64,000 nucleotides of DNA. Origin: Larix kaempferi (lineage: Eukaryota; Streptophyta; Pinopsida; Pinales; Pinaceae). Every line of letters begins with the position of its first letter. The stretch's first letter is position 1. Under the pieces are notes generated by a model, which had not been told where the DNA came from, searched no databases, and saw only the letters and a program-made list of their open reading frames with translations. The position numbers and the translations under genes were made by a program. The stretch covers positions 32,110,001 to 32,174,000 of the forward strand of contig BSBM01000372.1 of the NCBI GenBank assembly GCA_027924585.1. Direction: 5' to 3'. Below, piece by piece: positions 1-10,799 of the stretch.

Positions 1-784
1 GTCCAATTCCAACCCAAGTTAGGGTATTGGAACTTTGAGCAAAAAACATCAAGGACATATGCAGATAGGAAAAAGGGTGGTTTCTTATGAGTTGGAGCCT
101 TTTGATATTCATGAATGGCATTCTTTAATTCAGCTAACAGGATAGAGTCCCATGGGAAAGACTCACCTGTGACGAGCACATGATGTGCTATAGGTGCCCA
201 TTCTGCTTTGAAAAGAGAACAATTCGGTAGACCAAAAAGCCTGCAGAGCATGGCTGCCAGTAAAGAGTAGGGTTCCTTAAACTAGACGATGGGATAAAGA
301 TTATCGGCCTTAGGCGCAAAGGCATTAGGATTAAGCATCCATGACCTAATCATCTCGTTAAAATTGAACCGTGTTTTGGATGACTGTATAAACTCGGGGG
401 AGAGGGTCTGTACATTGGTTTCAGAGAAAAATCTCGGACAAAAACCTTTGGGTGAAAATGTGTTAATTGGCACCCCGTGCTATCATTAAAACAACGGTCT
501 TTAACATTGGCATTCTCAATTATCCATTTTACAGCATCCGTGTAAGGTAGGATAGCAGGGCGTGCAGCAATGACATGAATTTGGGAAGCCCTAATTCTCT
601 TGTACATTGGTCTATCATTCTCAATACGAGAAAGGTCATGATTATCGAAAATGGCGTATATTTTCGACCAATCCATCTGGTATGTCTCAGTGACTCGCTC
701 ACTGGTGTCGGAGAGAAAACCAAAATTAGGGTCTTTGGTCAGGGGATCTCTGAGTGGCGTTTTAGAACGTGTACCTCTCGACAT
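1..784 (-). pseudogene. Broken retroelement-type ORF, family not recognised
   Basis: A protein reads leftward from an ATG at 784 through 350 and continues, after a frameshift somewhere near 470-500, in the frame that is open from 473. A TAG at 282-284 interrupts it. Beyond that stop my translation stays open to the window edge, with well-formed segments such as LLAAMLCRLFGLPNCSLFKA, followed by AEWAPIAHHVL and KKPPFFLSAYVLDVF. The N-terminal part starts MSRGTRSKTPLRDP and contains RPMYKRIRASQIHVIAARP. The frame continuity across the stop and the frameshift indicates a decayed coding sequence and not chance. The protein looks like the uncharacterised proteins carried by plant LTR retroelements (an N-terminal gag-like or mobile-domain protein), but I cannot name a domain. 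It is cut by the start of the window, so the C-terminus is not seen. The palindromic array at 1110-1830 lies upstream of its start, where a leader or LTR would be. Confidence 0.6.
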
Positions 785-1109
785 GGCGAAAGAACTTGCA
801 ATTTATGACCAATAAGAAAATTAAAATCAAAATCAATCCAAAAATAGCAAAATTGCAGACTGGTAGTGTAAGGATGATAGTAAGCTTACACGAAATAGCA
901 AACAAATGGAAAAACGACACCTGATATGCAATCTACGGTGAAAATAGCAGTGCGACGGAGTAATTCTTCAAACGTAAAATGGTAAAAATAAAATAGGAAA
1001 AACCCTATTTATTGAATTCACCGGATTAAAGATAACCTTGCGATTAGAACAAATGAACGGCCGAGATTAACTGAAGTAGGGTGCGGGATTGGGTTCATAT
1101 CTTATTTCG

Positions 1110-1830
1110 TAAGTTTATTTAAGAATCCCAAAAGCCGAAACCCGAAAGTGTCAGGTTGCGGGTTTCAGGATTGTAAGAAAACAAAAGCGCAAAAGGAATT
1201 CCCGAAAGCCGAAACCCAAAAGTGTCGGGTTGCAGATTTCGCGAATGTAAAAAGAAAATAGTAATCGAACAAATTTTCCCGAAAGCCAAAACCTGAAAGT
1301 GTTGGGTTGCGGGTTTTGGGAACGCGCAAGAATATGAAATTTAAAAAAGAAAATCCCGAAAGCCGAAAGCTGCAATTGCGGGTTTTGGGACAAAATTTCC
1401 CAAAATTATTTACAAAGGAAAAAACCCGAATCCCGCAATTGTCATGTTGTGGGTTTCGGGATGATGAAAACCAAAAGATCGAAAAGTGAAATCCCGCAAC
1501 CCGCAATTGTCGGGTTGCCAGTTTCGGGATAAAATTTCCTGAAATTATTTACAAAGGAAAAACCCGAAGCCTGCAACTATCGGGTTGCAGGTTTCGGGAT
1601 GATGAAAACCAAAAGATCGAAAAGTGAAATCCTGCAACCCGCAACTGTCGGGTTGCGGGTTTCGGGAATCCTAAACTCAATAACAAAACAAACAAATCCC
1701 GCAACCCGCAACTGTCAGGTTGCGGGTTTCGGGTTGCTTAAATTCCAAGACTACAAAACTAACTCCCCGCAACCCGAAATTGTCGAGTTGCGAGTTTCGG
1801 GTCTCCTAACTATCGGGTTTCGGGTTAATT
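1110..1830. repeat. Array of about ten palindromic GC-rich units
   Basis: About ten imperfect units follow each other every 65-75 bp. Each holds a left arm like CCCGCAACCCGCAA, a short centre (ctgt or ttgt) and a right arm like CGGGTTGCGGGTTTCGGG, so a unit is an inverted repeat that can fold on itself. Spacers are AT-rich and themselves related (for example gatgaaaaccaaaagatcga near 1461 and 1600). Left-hand units carry CCCGAAAGCCGAAACCC arms, right-hand units CCCGCAACCCGCAAC arms, so the arms have drifted together. The array sits upstream of the minus-strand ORF ending at 784, so it may be its leader or promoter. Runs of GGG on the plus strand could also form a quadruplex. The array is seen directly; function is not. 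Confidence 0.8.
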
Positions 1831-2254
1831 GAACAAAAGGGTAAAATACTCAAAATCTGAGGATTTTGACAAACCAGACATTTAGAGATCATCGAGAAAG
1901 AGGGAAACACGCAGGACAAAAGTATGGGTGAGAGATATAAACAAGTGAAAACCCAAATTCTCATATTTACAGAATACACTCACCAAAATACCTTTGCGTT
2001 TATTCACAATGGGGTTCCCATGCTTTCAGCTAAGCATGGGATCTGTTGTGGCCACGACAAGTAGTTATAGATGAACAAGGGGGATACAAATCATTGTGTC
2101 TCGTCATATTCCTTTGCATTGAAATATTATGAATACACCTTTCTTTTGTAGAGAAGGGATTGGTGGTGGTTACTAGTAGTTCCTTGGTAGTTGTTGCTTT
2201 GCATTGTTCATATATTTGTTGGGCATACAATTTTGTTAATGAAATCTTGGGGTT

Positions 2255-2495
2255 GTTTTTTTTTAAATCCTATGAAATGTACATCCTAGGAAACCCACTA
2301 GGCACTTCCTCTCATTCAAAGGATGTTACCAAAGGGTAAACTATTTGGTTGTAGTTTTTGCAACCTAACCCGATGGGGACATTAAGTGAAGATCACAATA
2401 TTCATAGATCCAACCAACCTAGGGACTTGATCCCATGACCTCTTGCTTGTAATAAAAAAACACTCAACCAATTGAGCTTACCCAACGGGTTGGAT
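2255..2495 (-). mobile_element. tRNA-derived SINE
   Basis: Read on the minus strand, a tRNA-like head begins near 2495 and has an A-box-like stretch (TAAGCTCAATTGGTTGAG, about 2464-2481) and, some 25 bp on, a B-box-like stretch (GGTCATGGGATCAAGTCCC, 2422-2440). A tRNA-unrelated body follows, and the element ends in an A-rich tail seen on the plus strand as a run of T at about 2255-2264. This order (Pol III head, body, A tail, total about 240 bp) is that of a plant SINE. Clear target-site duplications were not found by eye. The head resembles a tRNA but the long T/A run between the boxes rules out a functional tRNA gene. Confidence 0.75.
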
Positions 2496-3854
2496 TTGAA
2501 GCCTTTTTCCCAAACATTGTGCCAATTGTATGATCTATGCTATATAATTTTCTGATGTAAATCTGATTTCTTTTAATTCCCTTATCATAATTCATTAACT
2601 ATCTATGAATCAAATTCCGTCACCATTTGTTGCTGTGGTTGTGCATATTTTTTCTAAACGTAGTGTTATATTTATCACATGGGGAGAATGTGGCTCTAGA
2701 CCCAACCACACAAGGCTAATGATGTTAGGTGTTGTATAGGAGGATATGCATAATAGGGAAGATATGAAGCACATAATCATTTGGATGAGGTTTTAGCAAA
2801 TTATTTTTAATTGTTTGGAGAACCTCAACAAGTTCCTCCTAGCCGTACAATTGAGCATTCCATTGATTTGTAGTATGGATTTATTATGCTAAATGAGGTG
2901 CTACACATGATATATTTATTAGAAAATGAAGAGATTAGCAAAAAAGGAAATAAATATCACATGGGCCTAGTTCATTTCCATGTGGATCAACTATTGTTTT
3001 GGATCCTAAGAAGGAAGGCACATGGGGAATGTGTAGCATACTTGGAGCTGCCTCCCTTTTCTTTTGAGGAAATCCATTAAAAATTCATCTTCTTTTCCAG
3101 TAGGGATTTCCCAAATGTGAGTGCATTTCAATCTCAAGAACTCCACAGATTGATATTTACACGCAAACAAATATATAAATTCAATATTGCAGTGGAAATA
3201 AACATACATGAACGACAATTTCCCCAAATTTGCTACAACAAATAAAAAATCATGTACATGATTTTTCAATGATTCACATTCAATTTTGCAATTAACCATT
3301 CTAGCACAAAACTTTCATATTCTTAGTTGATTACATGGATGAACATAACATAGTACATATAAAATCCTTCTACATATAAATAATTACAAATCTATATCAT
3401 TATGGCATAATCCTGCATGATACCCACAATGCCAGTTACATAAATTTGACACAGTTGTAGCTTACTTTACAAAATAGAGGTTGAATTGTACATTTTACAA
3501 CGTGAAATGGTTGCAACATCCTTATAAATTACACATAATTATTTCAAAACAAACCACAACTTATATTTGAAACATGATATAACTAGAATAGTATTTTCTC
3601 AAATGAAACATAATATTCACAACAACAACAAGCATCAATCCTCAACATATAAATATTTAAGATAATACATAGATGATAATGGTTGTAGTTGTGGAAATAG
3701 ATTCATAGGATTCCTAACATATGCACATAATTTTTTCTAGACAATCCACAACATATTTCTAGGGAAATACTATTATAGATTGACATTTTACCATATAAAC
3801 ACATATTCTTCACACACAACAACAACCACAAGAGACAAATCTCAACATTAAAAT
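2496..3854. other. AT-rich spacer without a recognisable gene
   Basis: Only short chance ORFs on both strands. No protein motif, LTR pair, tRNA or array was seen. It may hold eroded transposon sequence. Confidence 0.5.
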
Positions 3855-4185
3855 TGTTGGAGTATCAGTACAACCGCATGGTATAACCGCCGCACCTTTG
3901 GGAATATAAAAATGTGGACTAATGACCACTCTTGGTAATAAGGACCTTGTGCTTGGTTTCAAGTGTTCATCAACATCTGCAGGTTTTGGTGTAATGAAAA
4001 ACCTTTCATGGTATCAGAGTTGAGGTCTCAGGTTCAATTCCCCCGAGCTAAGTCGGAGGGGGGGTGTTGGAGTATCGGTACAACCACATGGTATAACCGC
4101 CGCACCTCTGGGAATATACAAATGTGGACTAACCACCACTCCTAGTAATAAGGACCTTGTGCTTGGTTTCAAATGTTCATCAACA
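3855..4185 (+). mobile_element. Complete TRIM-type miniature LTR retrotransposon
   Basis: Two direct repeats of exactly 121 bp (3855-3975 and 4065-4185) begin TGTTGGAGTATC and end GTTCATCAACA, giving TG...CA termini; they differ at about nine positions (about 93% identical). The 89-bp internal part carries TGGTATCAGAG (4009-4019), the classic primer-binding site complementary to initiator tRNA(Met), and a purine run GGAGGGGGGG (about 4055-4064) directly before the right LTR, which is a polypurine tract. There is no coding capacity. This is the architecture of TRIM/SMART elements, which move with enzymes from an autonomous relative. The primer-binding site lies about 33 bp inside the left LTR edge, further than usual. 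I saw no convincing target-site duplication. The internal part also holds GGTTCAATTCC, which fits a Pol III B-box. Confidence 0.88.
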
Positions 4186-4451
4186 TATTACTATTGTATC
4201 TAGTAGCCATAAAGGCTTCTCTTTAGATCTGGGCATCTTGTTGTTGGTATTTCACCGTACAACCTGGTTCATGTGCAATTTCATGATTTAGTGAGAAGCA
4301 GTTGTTCTTCATCAAATTCCATTCGCCGAAGTGTTCTTCTTATTTGTAGCTTATGGATATTCTGGAAGTTGTCATCAAGGGGGAGCAGTAATGACTCCTT
4401 CCTTCCTTAGTGTTAGTGAGGGATTTTCTCCCAACCATTATTAAGGGGGAG
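4186..4451 (+). other. Probable 3' tail of a copia element with polypurine tract
   Basis: Immediately before the LTR at 4452 stands TTAAGGGGGAG, a typical copia polypurine tract, so the LTR that follows is in 3' position relative to this sequence. A second purine-rich stretch (aagggggagcag) occurs near 4380. No RNase H tail could be read with confidence in this short stretch, so the parent element is mostly gone. Confidence 0.45.
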
Positions 4452-4895
4452 TGTTGGAATATATTATATTCCTTGGAAGGTAATAATGTCTTTGTATTAT
4501 GTCAAAATTTATCCACAATATTATGTAAAAGAGTAATACATTATATCCCATATTCATTATGGTAAAGTATACTCTTGATATCCATCATTATATAAAGAGA
4601 TGTTATTATGGAGAATTATATTATTCCACATGCAATATGTGAGAGTAATTCCTCCACATCTCTTGGTATACAATAGGGTTAAGGGAGTCACATCATAATA
4701 ACAATGTGATAAAGTGGTATACACTCATAGATAGTATCAACACATGGTATTGCAATCACAAGCTCTGCTATATTATATTGGGGTTATTTGTAGTTGCTCT
4801 CTTGTAAGATTGAAAGAGATTTCTAGATATAATAATAAGACAACCTTCCGATGGAGGTCGCCCAATTGGGTGAACCACATATTTATGTTGATATG
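4452..4895 (+). repeat. Copia LTR, plus orientation
   Basis: The LTR starts TGTTGGAATATATTATATTC right after a polypurine tract. The same sequence is found in reverse complement at about 5705-6145, with similarity running through shared blocks such as the ends near TTGTAAGATTGAA and CCCAATTGG. The right edge is set where similarity to the inverted copy fades (around 4895). It is inverted relative to the gag that lies between the two copies. Confidence 0.75.
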
Positions 4896-5640
4896 TTATT
4901 GTTAGCTTAGATAGGTAAGCTAGTTTAGCTAGATCCATAAGAAGTATGATTTGAAGTGTGTGAATTAGAACCTTTAGTATTATTAAAACTTTTCTTAGGA
5001 TTCTTATTATGTGCCATAAGAGCCTTATTAGGTGAGACTTTTCCTGAAACAATTAACATTTATTGCTCATTAGTCAACCCTTTACTAAAATCATCAAAAT
5101 TAGTTTCGTGGTATTTTGATACAATTCAAGAGCTCTATTCCTAGTTTGAATGAACATATCAAAAACAAGATGGCAATTTTTGTTCTACAATAATTATAAG
5201 AGAAGTGTCTGTTTTCTTGTAATCTTTACCACAATTATTCAATTTTTCATTTAAATTTTTCACTTCAAGAAGATATAAGTATACTCTTTCAAAGTTAGTA
5301 GGATCTAGCTCAAAAATCTTATTTTCAATGTAATAAGCAGAAACATAATCAGATTTATCAAATAAAGAAGCAAGAATTTTCCATACCTCAACCGAGTTGT
5401 CTTATGCCTCTATACTTACCTGAAGACTATCTGAAACCATTTGACCAATGAGCCCTCTTGCTTGATCACATTTATCTTCCCATATAGCCACATCTTTATA
5501 AGCATCAAGAGGTTTCTTGTGTTCACCATTAACAATCCTCCATAGATTATTACTCTTGAAAACATATCAATCATTTTTCTTTTCCATGCAAGATAGTTAG
5601 GACTAACAAGTTCAGGAACATAAGCTACTTCTGAAGTCAT
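4890..5640 (-). pseudogene. Copia gag fragment
   Basis: Reading leftward from an ATG at 5640, the protein begins with a typical copia gag opening (VPELVSPNYLAWKRKMIDMF). After frame changes it continues with a UBN2-like gag body: SDYVSAYYIENKIFELDP, then LNEKLNNCGKDYKKTD, VEQKLPSC, and near 5030-4990 a VSGKVSPNKALMAHN block. Several stops and shifts break it, so it is dead. The zinc knuckle, protease and pol that should follow are absent: the sequence runs instead into the oppositely oriented LTR at 4452-4895. Gag of this kind packages element RNA in cytoplasmic particles. Confidence 0.75.
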
Positions 5641-5704
5641 AATGATAGAAATATTGACAAGAAAATTAAACCCAAATGCTATAAATGAAAAGAGAAAAGA
5701 TTAC

Positions 5705-6145
5705 ACCATATATACATGGTTCATCCAATTGGGCTATGTCCATGGGAATGTTGTCTTTTTATTATCTCCATAAATCTCCTTCAATCTTACAAGAGAGCAA
5801 CTTATACAAATAACCCCAATACAATATAGCAAAGCTTGTGATCACAATACCATGTGTTGATACTATCTATGAGCGTATACCACTTTATCACATTGGTATT
5901 ATGATGTGACTCCCCTTGACCCCTATTATATACCAAGAGATGTGGAGGAAATTACTCTCACATATTGCATGTGGGATAATATAATTCTCTATAATAACAT
6001 CTCTTTATATAATGATGGATATCAAGAGTATACTTTACCATAATGAATATGGGATATAATGTAATACTCTTTTATACATATGATTATGGATAACTTCCGA
6101 CATAATACAAAGACATTATTACCTTCCAAGGAATATAATATATTC
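5705..6145 (-). repeat. Copia LTR, inverted copy, upstream of gag
   Basis: This is the reverse complement of the 4452-4895 LTR and stands upstream of the minus-strand gag, as a 5' LTR should. Its outer end is unusual: where TATTCCAACA is expected, the plus strand reads tattcc followed by a run of about 18 A (6146-6163). No initiator-Met primer-binding site was found between it and the gag start. Confidence 0.72.
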
Positions 6146-6329
6146 CAAAAAAAAAAAAAAAAATGTGATTACTTAATTGTCAATGGTTTCAGTTAGGGAG
6201 ATAGATCCATAGGATTGTTTTTTCTTCCAACCATAGGAACCAACATTATTCATCCCCTTTTCATGATGCATGAAAACTCTTCAGCATAGCCCAATGTGGT
6301 ATAATTTTTATGATCAAGAGTATAATTTT

Positions 6330-6403
6330 TGTTTTGGGATTATTTACTACCCTAGTGACCTTTGGGTGGGATCACCATAGAGCGATGCCCATAAACAATT
6401 CAA
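6330..6403 (-). repeat. Terminal fragment of the gypsy 3' LTR
   Basis: The block containing TATTTACTACCCTAGTGA and GAGCGATGCCCATAAA is repeated in the same orientation at 26830-26893, 20.5 kb away, where it abuts a primer-binding site. Both copies start TGTTT on the plus strand, that is, they end in AAACA on the element strand. To the right the two copies diverge quickly. Confidence 0.6.
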
Positions 6404-8329
6404 ACAGTAATGCAAAAACAAAAATGGAAGTTTGAATCTAGATACGATAATGCTAAATGAAAATGGAAGATGAACCTACCCTATATGTCAGTTTGTGAAA
6501 ACAATACATTAAATCGATGCCATGGCCAAAAGAAATCATCTTCTATTTTTTTTTGCAAAAGTACCCCAAGATATACCTAAACATTAACACAATTAATCTC
6601 ACATGCGAAAGGAAACATTCGACTAGAAAAAAGTAAATAATAAATTGAAGTCTCACCATTTCTTTTGTTAGTGACAAAGAATTGGAGTTTGGGTGCGAGA
6701 AAAACCTCAATCTTTGGAAAGTGATCACATGAGCAAGGGGAAAGTATTTTCATTACCATTAGAACCAAGTAAAATATTTTCATTTGTTCTTTTCATTTGC
6801 AGCTAATCCATCAGGATGACTGATAGAGTGGCGTGAAAGAGAAGACAAAGTTATTGAGGCTCAGGAAGTACTTCGATTATGCATATTGAAGAAGTTATTT
6901 GAAATAAACAACATGGGGGTTCCAAAATAGGTTGTTACAAATGATGATCATATATTGGGATCTAGAGGCCGATGCCTTCATACTGGATGGAGAACCTATC
7001 AAAATAAAGATTGTTCATATATTTATTTTCTCACGGAACTTTCCTATCGAGCAGAGGTACCCGAACGTCAAAGTTTGCGGAGTTGGAGGCATGACAATCA
7101 ATGAATATGTGGCAATGCATTTTTTTGTTGGGTCTCAAAGCATTGGAACTCAAGTTCCAATATGATATATAAAAATTTTGAACCTCGAGATCATAATCAT
7201 GATGATAGGCCATATCATCGGATCAACACTAGAGCACCAAACCTCAGTGGCGCAAATATTTTATGTAGTAAGGTGTTTGGAATCCACAGTGTTTGATTGG
7301 TGTAACTATATTGTTGGGATGCATGAAATATCAACTAACAAAATGCAAGGCTAGAAACATGAATACTTTTTAGTTTCATAAGCATCTTATGCAGTTTCTT
7401 TTTTGAAAGAGTACCTACCATTAGCTTGTGGGTATATGTAGAACCACAAGCTCTAAGGAACCTTGCCATGGCTCAATGGACAAGTATGATGTTACGACTT
7501 AGAGGTAGGTGCACTACCAACCTATACGATGCTGATGTATTTACTTGGTAGGAGAGCCAAGTAAAGGGAATCAATGATTATCCCATATAAGGGAATAGAT
7601 TTCAGTCAAGACCCTGACATGGTATCCCCCCTCAGAAGTGCACCTAGGTATAATTGGTAAGTCTCTTTTTAATTTTTTTTCTTCAGCTAGTAACCATGGG
7701 GATTTGAACTTGTGACCTTCCATTTACAATTTCTCATCTTATTTACTCATTATCAATTTCTTTGCCTCCCGTGGGAAATCTCTTTTTAATTTTAAGTTTA
7801 TTAATATTTTTTTATGATTTTTGTCATATATTCTAAACAAAGAAACTTGTTTTTACACATATATTGATATATAAATAACAATGATGTGCAAATATAGGAT
7901 CAAATTGAGATGAGGTATTTCCTCGGTCGAGGAGAAGGCCATATGTAGATAACTCAACTGATGTTTTTGTGACTACAAAATGTCAAAAATGACCTTCGCT
8001 AATTAACTTATGGGATACCCATAACGAATATTGAAGAATTGACGGAGATGATGCAGTGACAAGTAGTTGGAATACTTGGACCATGGGTCAAAATACTCAA
8101 GAAAGTGGTCACTACAATAATGTACTTCCATAAGGGGCAAGATGCTTCTTAGAAGTATCATGATTGTAGGTACAAGGCTGATATAACCCTTTTTGAATAT
8201 ATCAGATCTACTTTTTGACTATACGAAACCTTATGAAATATTTATATACAGACATTTTATCATGGCTTATCTATATACATGAGAATGCATAATATTTACA
8301 TGATGGTTGTTTGTACTAGAAATGATGTA
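6404..8329. other. Spacer or decayed LTR, no gene recognised
   Basis: By position this should hold the rest of the gypsy 3' LTR and its polypurine tract, but I could not align it to the 5' LTR. Around 7460-7720 there are A-box-like and inverted B-box-like fragments (TGGCTCAATGG; GGTCACAAGTTCAAATCC on the minus strand) that hint at a damaged SINE. The short open frames (for example 6932-7165) match nothing I recognise. Confidence 0.4.
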
Positions 8330-8640
8330 AATGCCAATCTAATACATAGTTAGCATATGCATCTGTGATAGTGTTTTGTATCCTTGGAACATGAGTATAA
8401 ATAATATAAATAAATTGTCACTTAAGAAGATATCCATGAAAAAATTGACTAAACAACATAGGATCATGAACCTGATACTCACCATTTAATTGAGAAGTGA
8501 TCAGTTGCGAATCTAAGTGAACTTCGAGGTAAAGGATACCATTCAAAATGGAATCGTGAAAGAGTTCTATAATGACACTGTATTCAACCATATTGTTGGT
8601 TATTGGTCCTAGAAAAGAGCCACCTGAAACAACTAACTAA
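8330..8640 (-). pseudogene. Additional RNase H domain downstream of integrase
   Basis: Reading leftward, the frame gives GPITNNMVEYSVIIELF, then YLEVHLDSQLITSQLNGEYQV, then a stop, then YTHVPRIQNTITDAYANYVL. The TNN-EY, DSQL and DAxAN blocks are the conserved elements of a plant-type RNase H, distinct from the RNase H fused to RT at 10306-10713. It would degrade the RNA strand of the RNA/DNA hybrid. Position is after the integrase C-terminus (stop at 8831). Extra RNase H domains are known from the Tat group of plant gypsy elements. The N-terminal catalytic segment is poorly preserved and at least two stops break the frame. Confidence 0.7.
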
Positions 8641-8830
8641 CTGAATGGTGAATAAATCACCCAGGCATCTGAGGTAAGGTTTCTAGTATGGCAACTGAAG
8701 CCATTCGTTAGGCCTACTTGAAGATGTGTTTTGTACGACATCTTATAATACAAGCAAAAAATATAAATAAGTGACAAACCAAGAATAATAATTTGTACAA
8801 TCATACAACTACTGTACAAAAAGTACATTC

Positions 8831-10250
8831 CTAGGCATAATACTTCTTTAAATAGAGCCCATTTCTAGGCTAAACTAGCTTATTTCCCTCATAGTCTGTT
8901 AACTCATATGCAAATTTTTTCAAAACTTTAGAGACAATATACGGTCCGAGCCACATATAATTAGACTTACCTGCCCTTAAAGGGTCTTTATCCTGATCAT
9001 AAAGTAAGATGAGGTCTCCTTCATAAAAAAACCCTAGGATGGATAGATTTATTGTATTGGTTCTTCACATGTTTCTTATATGCTTCATTCGCCATAGCAG
9101 CATCTCGACATTGTTCATCAAGATGTTCTAGGTGAACTAAATTCTCTTCTAAATCTGAAGTATCAAGCAACAACATAATGACTTAGAATTTCAATGAATG
9201 AATTTCACACTCAATCGGAAGAACTGCTTCAACTCCATGAATGAGTTGAAAAGGAGAAAATCCTGTAGCAATTTTAATTGTAGTTCAGTATGCCCATAAA
9301 ACAATATATAACATAATATACCAATTAGATATACTTAAATTAGATATCATCTAAAGCATGGTCTTTAAGTTTGATTGACAACTTCGACTTGACCATTCGC
9401 TTAGGGATAAAATGGTGAAGAATGTTCTTGCTTAAACCCAAATTTGGTAGTCAATTCGGTCATCATCTGATTTTGGAAATTTGAACCATGATTAGTGACA
9501 AGTTAATGTGGGATACCAAATCTTGTAATGATGTGATTGAATACAAAATAAGTACGGTTTCCCCATCACTACGAAAAGTAGTCATGGCTTTTTCCCATTT
9601 TGTAAAATAGTCGAAAGCCACTATGATATATTTATGCTCCCTAGCTGAAGTTGGGTTGCAAGTCATAAAATCACCCCCCTGACTTAGTAAAGGGACCTAC
9701 AGTGATAACGGGAAACAAAGGAGCAGTATGTGCACACATCTTTTTAGTAAATATTTGATAAGAAAGAGACTTTTTAACTGATTCTATGCAATCTTTAAAG
9801 ATCATCAACTAAAAATACCTAGAACGCAAAAATTTTGGGGCAGTCGCAAGACTAGAAATATGACCTCCACACGATCCACTGTGAGATTCATTTAAAATAG
9901 ATTCAACTTCCTCATGATTCAAACAATGATGTAAAATAGAACCAACTACGCAAGGATACAAAGTATCTCGTACAATGAGATAATTCTTTGCATTATGATG
10001 AAGGCGTTGTCACTAATCTCGCAAAAAATACTGAGGACACTTTAGATTTTGAAGATAGATAAGGATATCTCCATACCAAGGATCTGATGAAGAAATACAA
10101 AAATATATTCTTTTCAGGGAATGAGTCTTATTCAGTATTATCACAATCTTCACAGTGGAACTCCGAGATAAGCTAAACAAAGACCAATGATTTCTTTGAC
10201 TTAGCATATTGGAACTCTAAGTCAAACTCCTATAAGATAACAATCCATTT
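8831..10250 (-). pseudogene. Gypsy integrase remnant
   Basis: In order along the minus strand: a decayed stretch that reads like the H2C2 zinc-binding region (about 10130-9700), the catalytic core start REHKYIIVAFDYFTKWEKAM (about 9640-9580), then core remnants, a segment with LEEN-LVHLEHLDEQCRDAA (about 9160-9090), and the C-terminal region DLILLYDQDK...YMWLGPYIVSKVLKKF ending in LYLKKYYA and a stop at 8831. Many frameshifts and stops are present. The enzyme would insert element cDNA into the genome. The first catalytic Asp region is visible; the remaining catalytic residues are in shifted frames. Confidence 0.75.
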
Positions 10251-10305
10251 ATTGAATTTTCCCCCGATTATTCATCAGGTCAAAACATATTGAAATGCTT
10301 TGGAT

Positions 10306-10713
10306 CTAAAATGACCATGGTCTTGCGTAATTCAATATATAATGATGGAGTCTTTGGATTGAAAACATAACTGCTAAGGATAACTTCTTGATGTGAGGAT
10401 ACTTTAATTTATTCCCAACCAATGCATAACTAATATAGTAGATGACATGCTCTTGAAGAGCGTTATCTTCTTGAACTAAGACTATGCCAATTGTGGAATC
10501 AGATGCATCTAGATACAACAAAACATATTTTGTGTAATCTAGGGGACTAAGTAAAGGAGTATACATGAGATATCGTTCAATAGATTCAAAAGATATTTGA
10601 GCAACTTCATCCCATATAAATGGGAATCCTTTCTTTAGCAACCACATGAAACCTTTAGTAACCTTATCATGATTAACTATGGAACATCTGAGAAAGTTGG
10701 CCTTAACTTGCAA
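10306..10713 (-). pseudogene. Gypsy RT-connected RNase H remnant
   Basis: A 135-codon frame shows the RT thumb/RNase H junction of gypsy pol: TKGFMWLLKKGFPFIWDEVA, then TPLLSPLDYTKYVLLYLDAS, then STIGIVLVQEDNALQEHVIY and LKYPHIKKLSLAVMFSIQRL. The DAS motif supplies the first catalytic Asp. It follows the RT at 10800-11600 and precedes the integrase, the standard gypsy order. The frame is broken on both sides. Confidence 0.85.
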
Positions 10714-10799
10714 ACTCGTAAGTTGGCAAACATTTGAGGGAGGAGATAAGTTTATAATGGCTTCAACCTTTAAAGGGTCAACCTAGTTCCCCTTGTTAG

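Noticed and set aside
2400-2500. Possible tRNA gene (A- and B-box-like words)
   Set aside because: The intervening sequence is too long and T/A-rich to fold as a tRNA, and an A-tailed body follows; it is the head of a SINE.
3006-3299. 97-codon minus-strand frame
   Set aside because: No recognisable domain, AT-driven composition, no supporting neighbours.
7460-7730. A second SINE
   Set aside because: A-box-like and B-box-like words are present but in conflicting orientation and spacing; too damaged to call.
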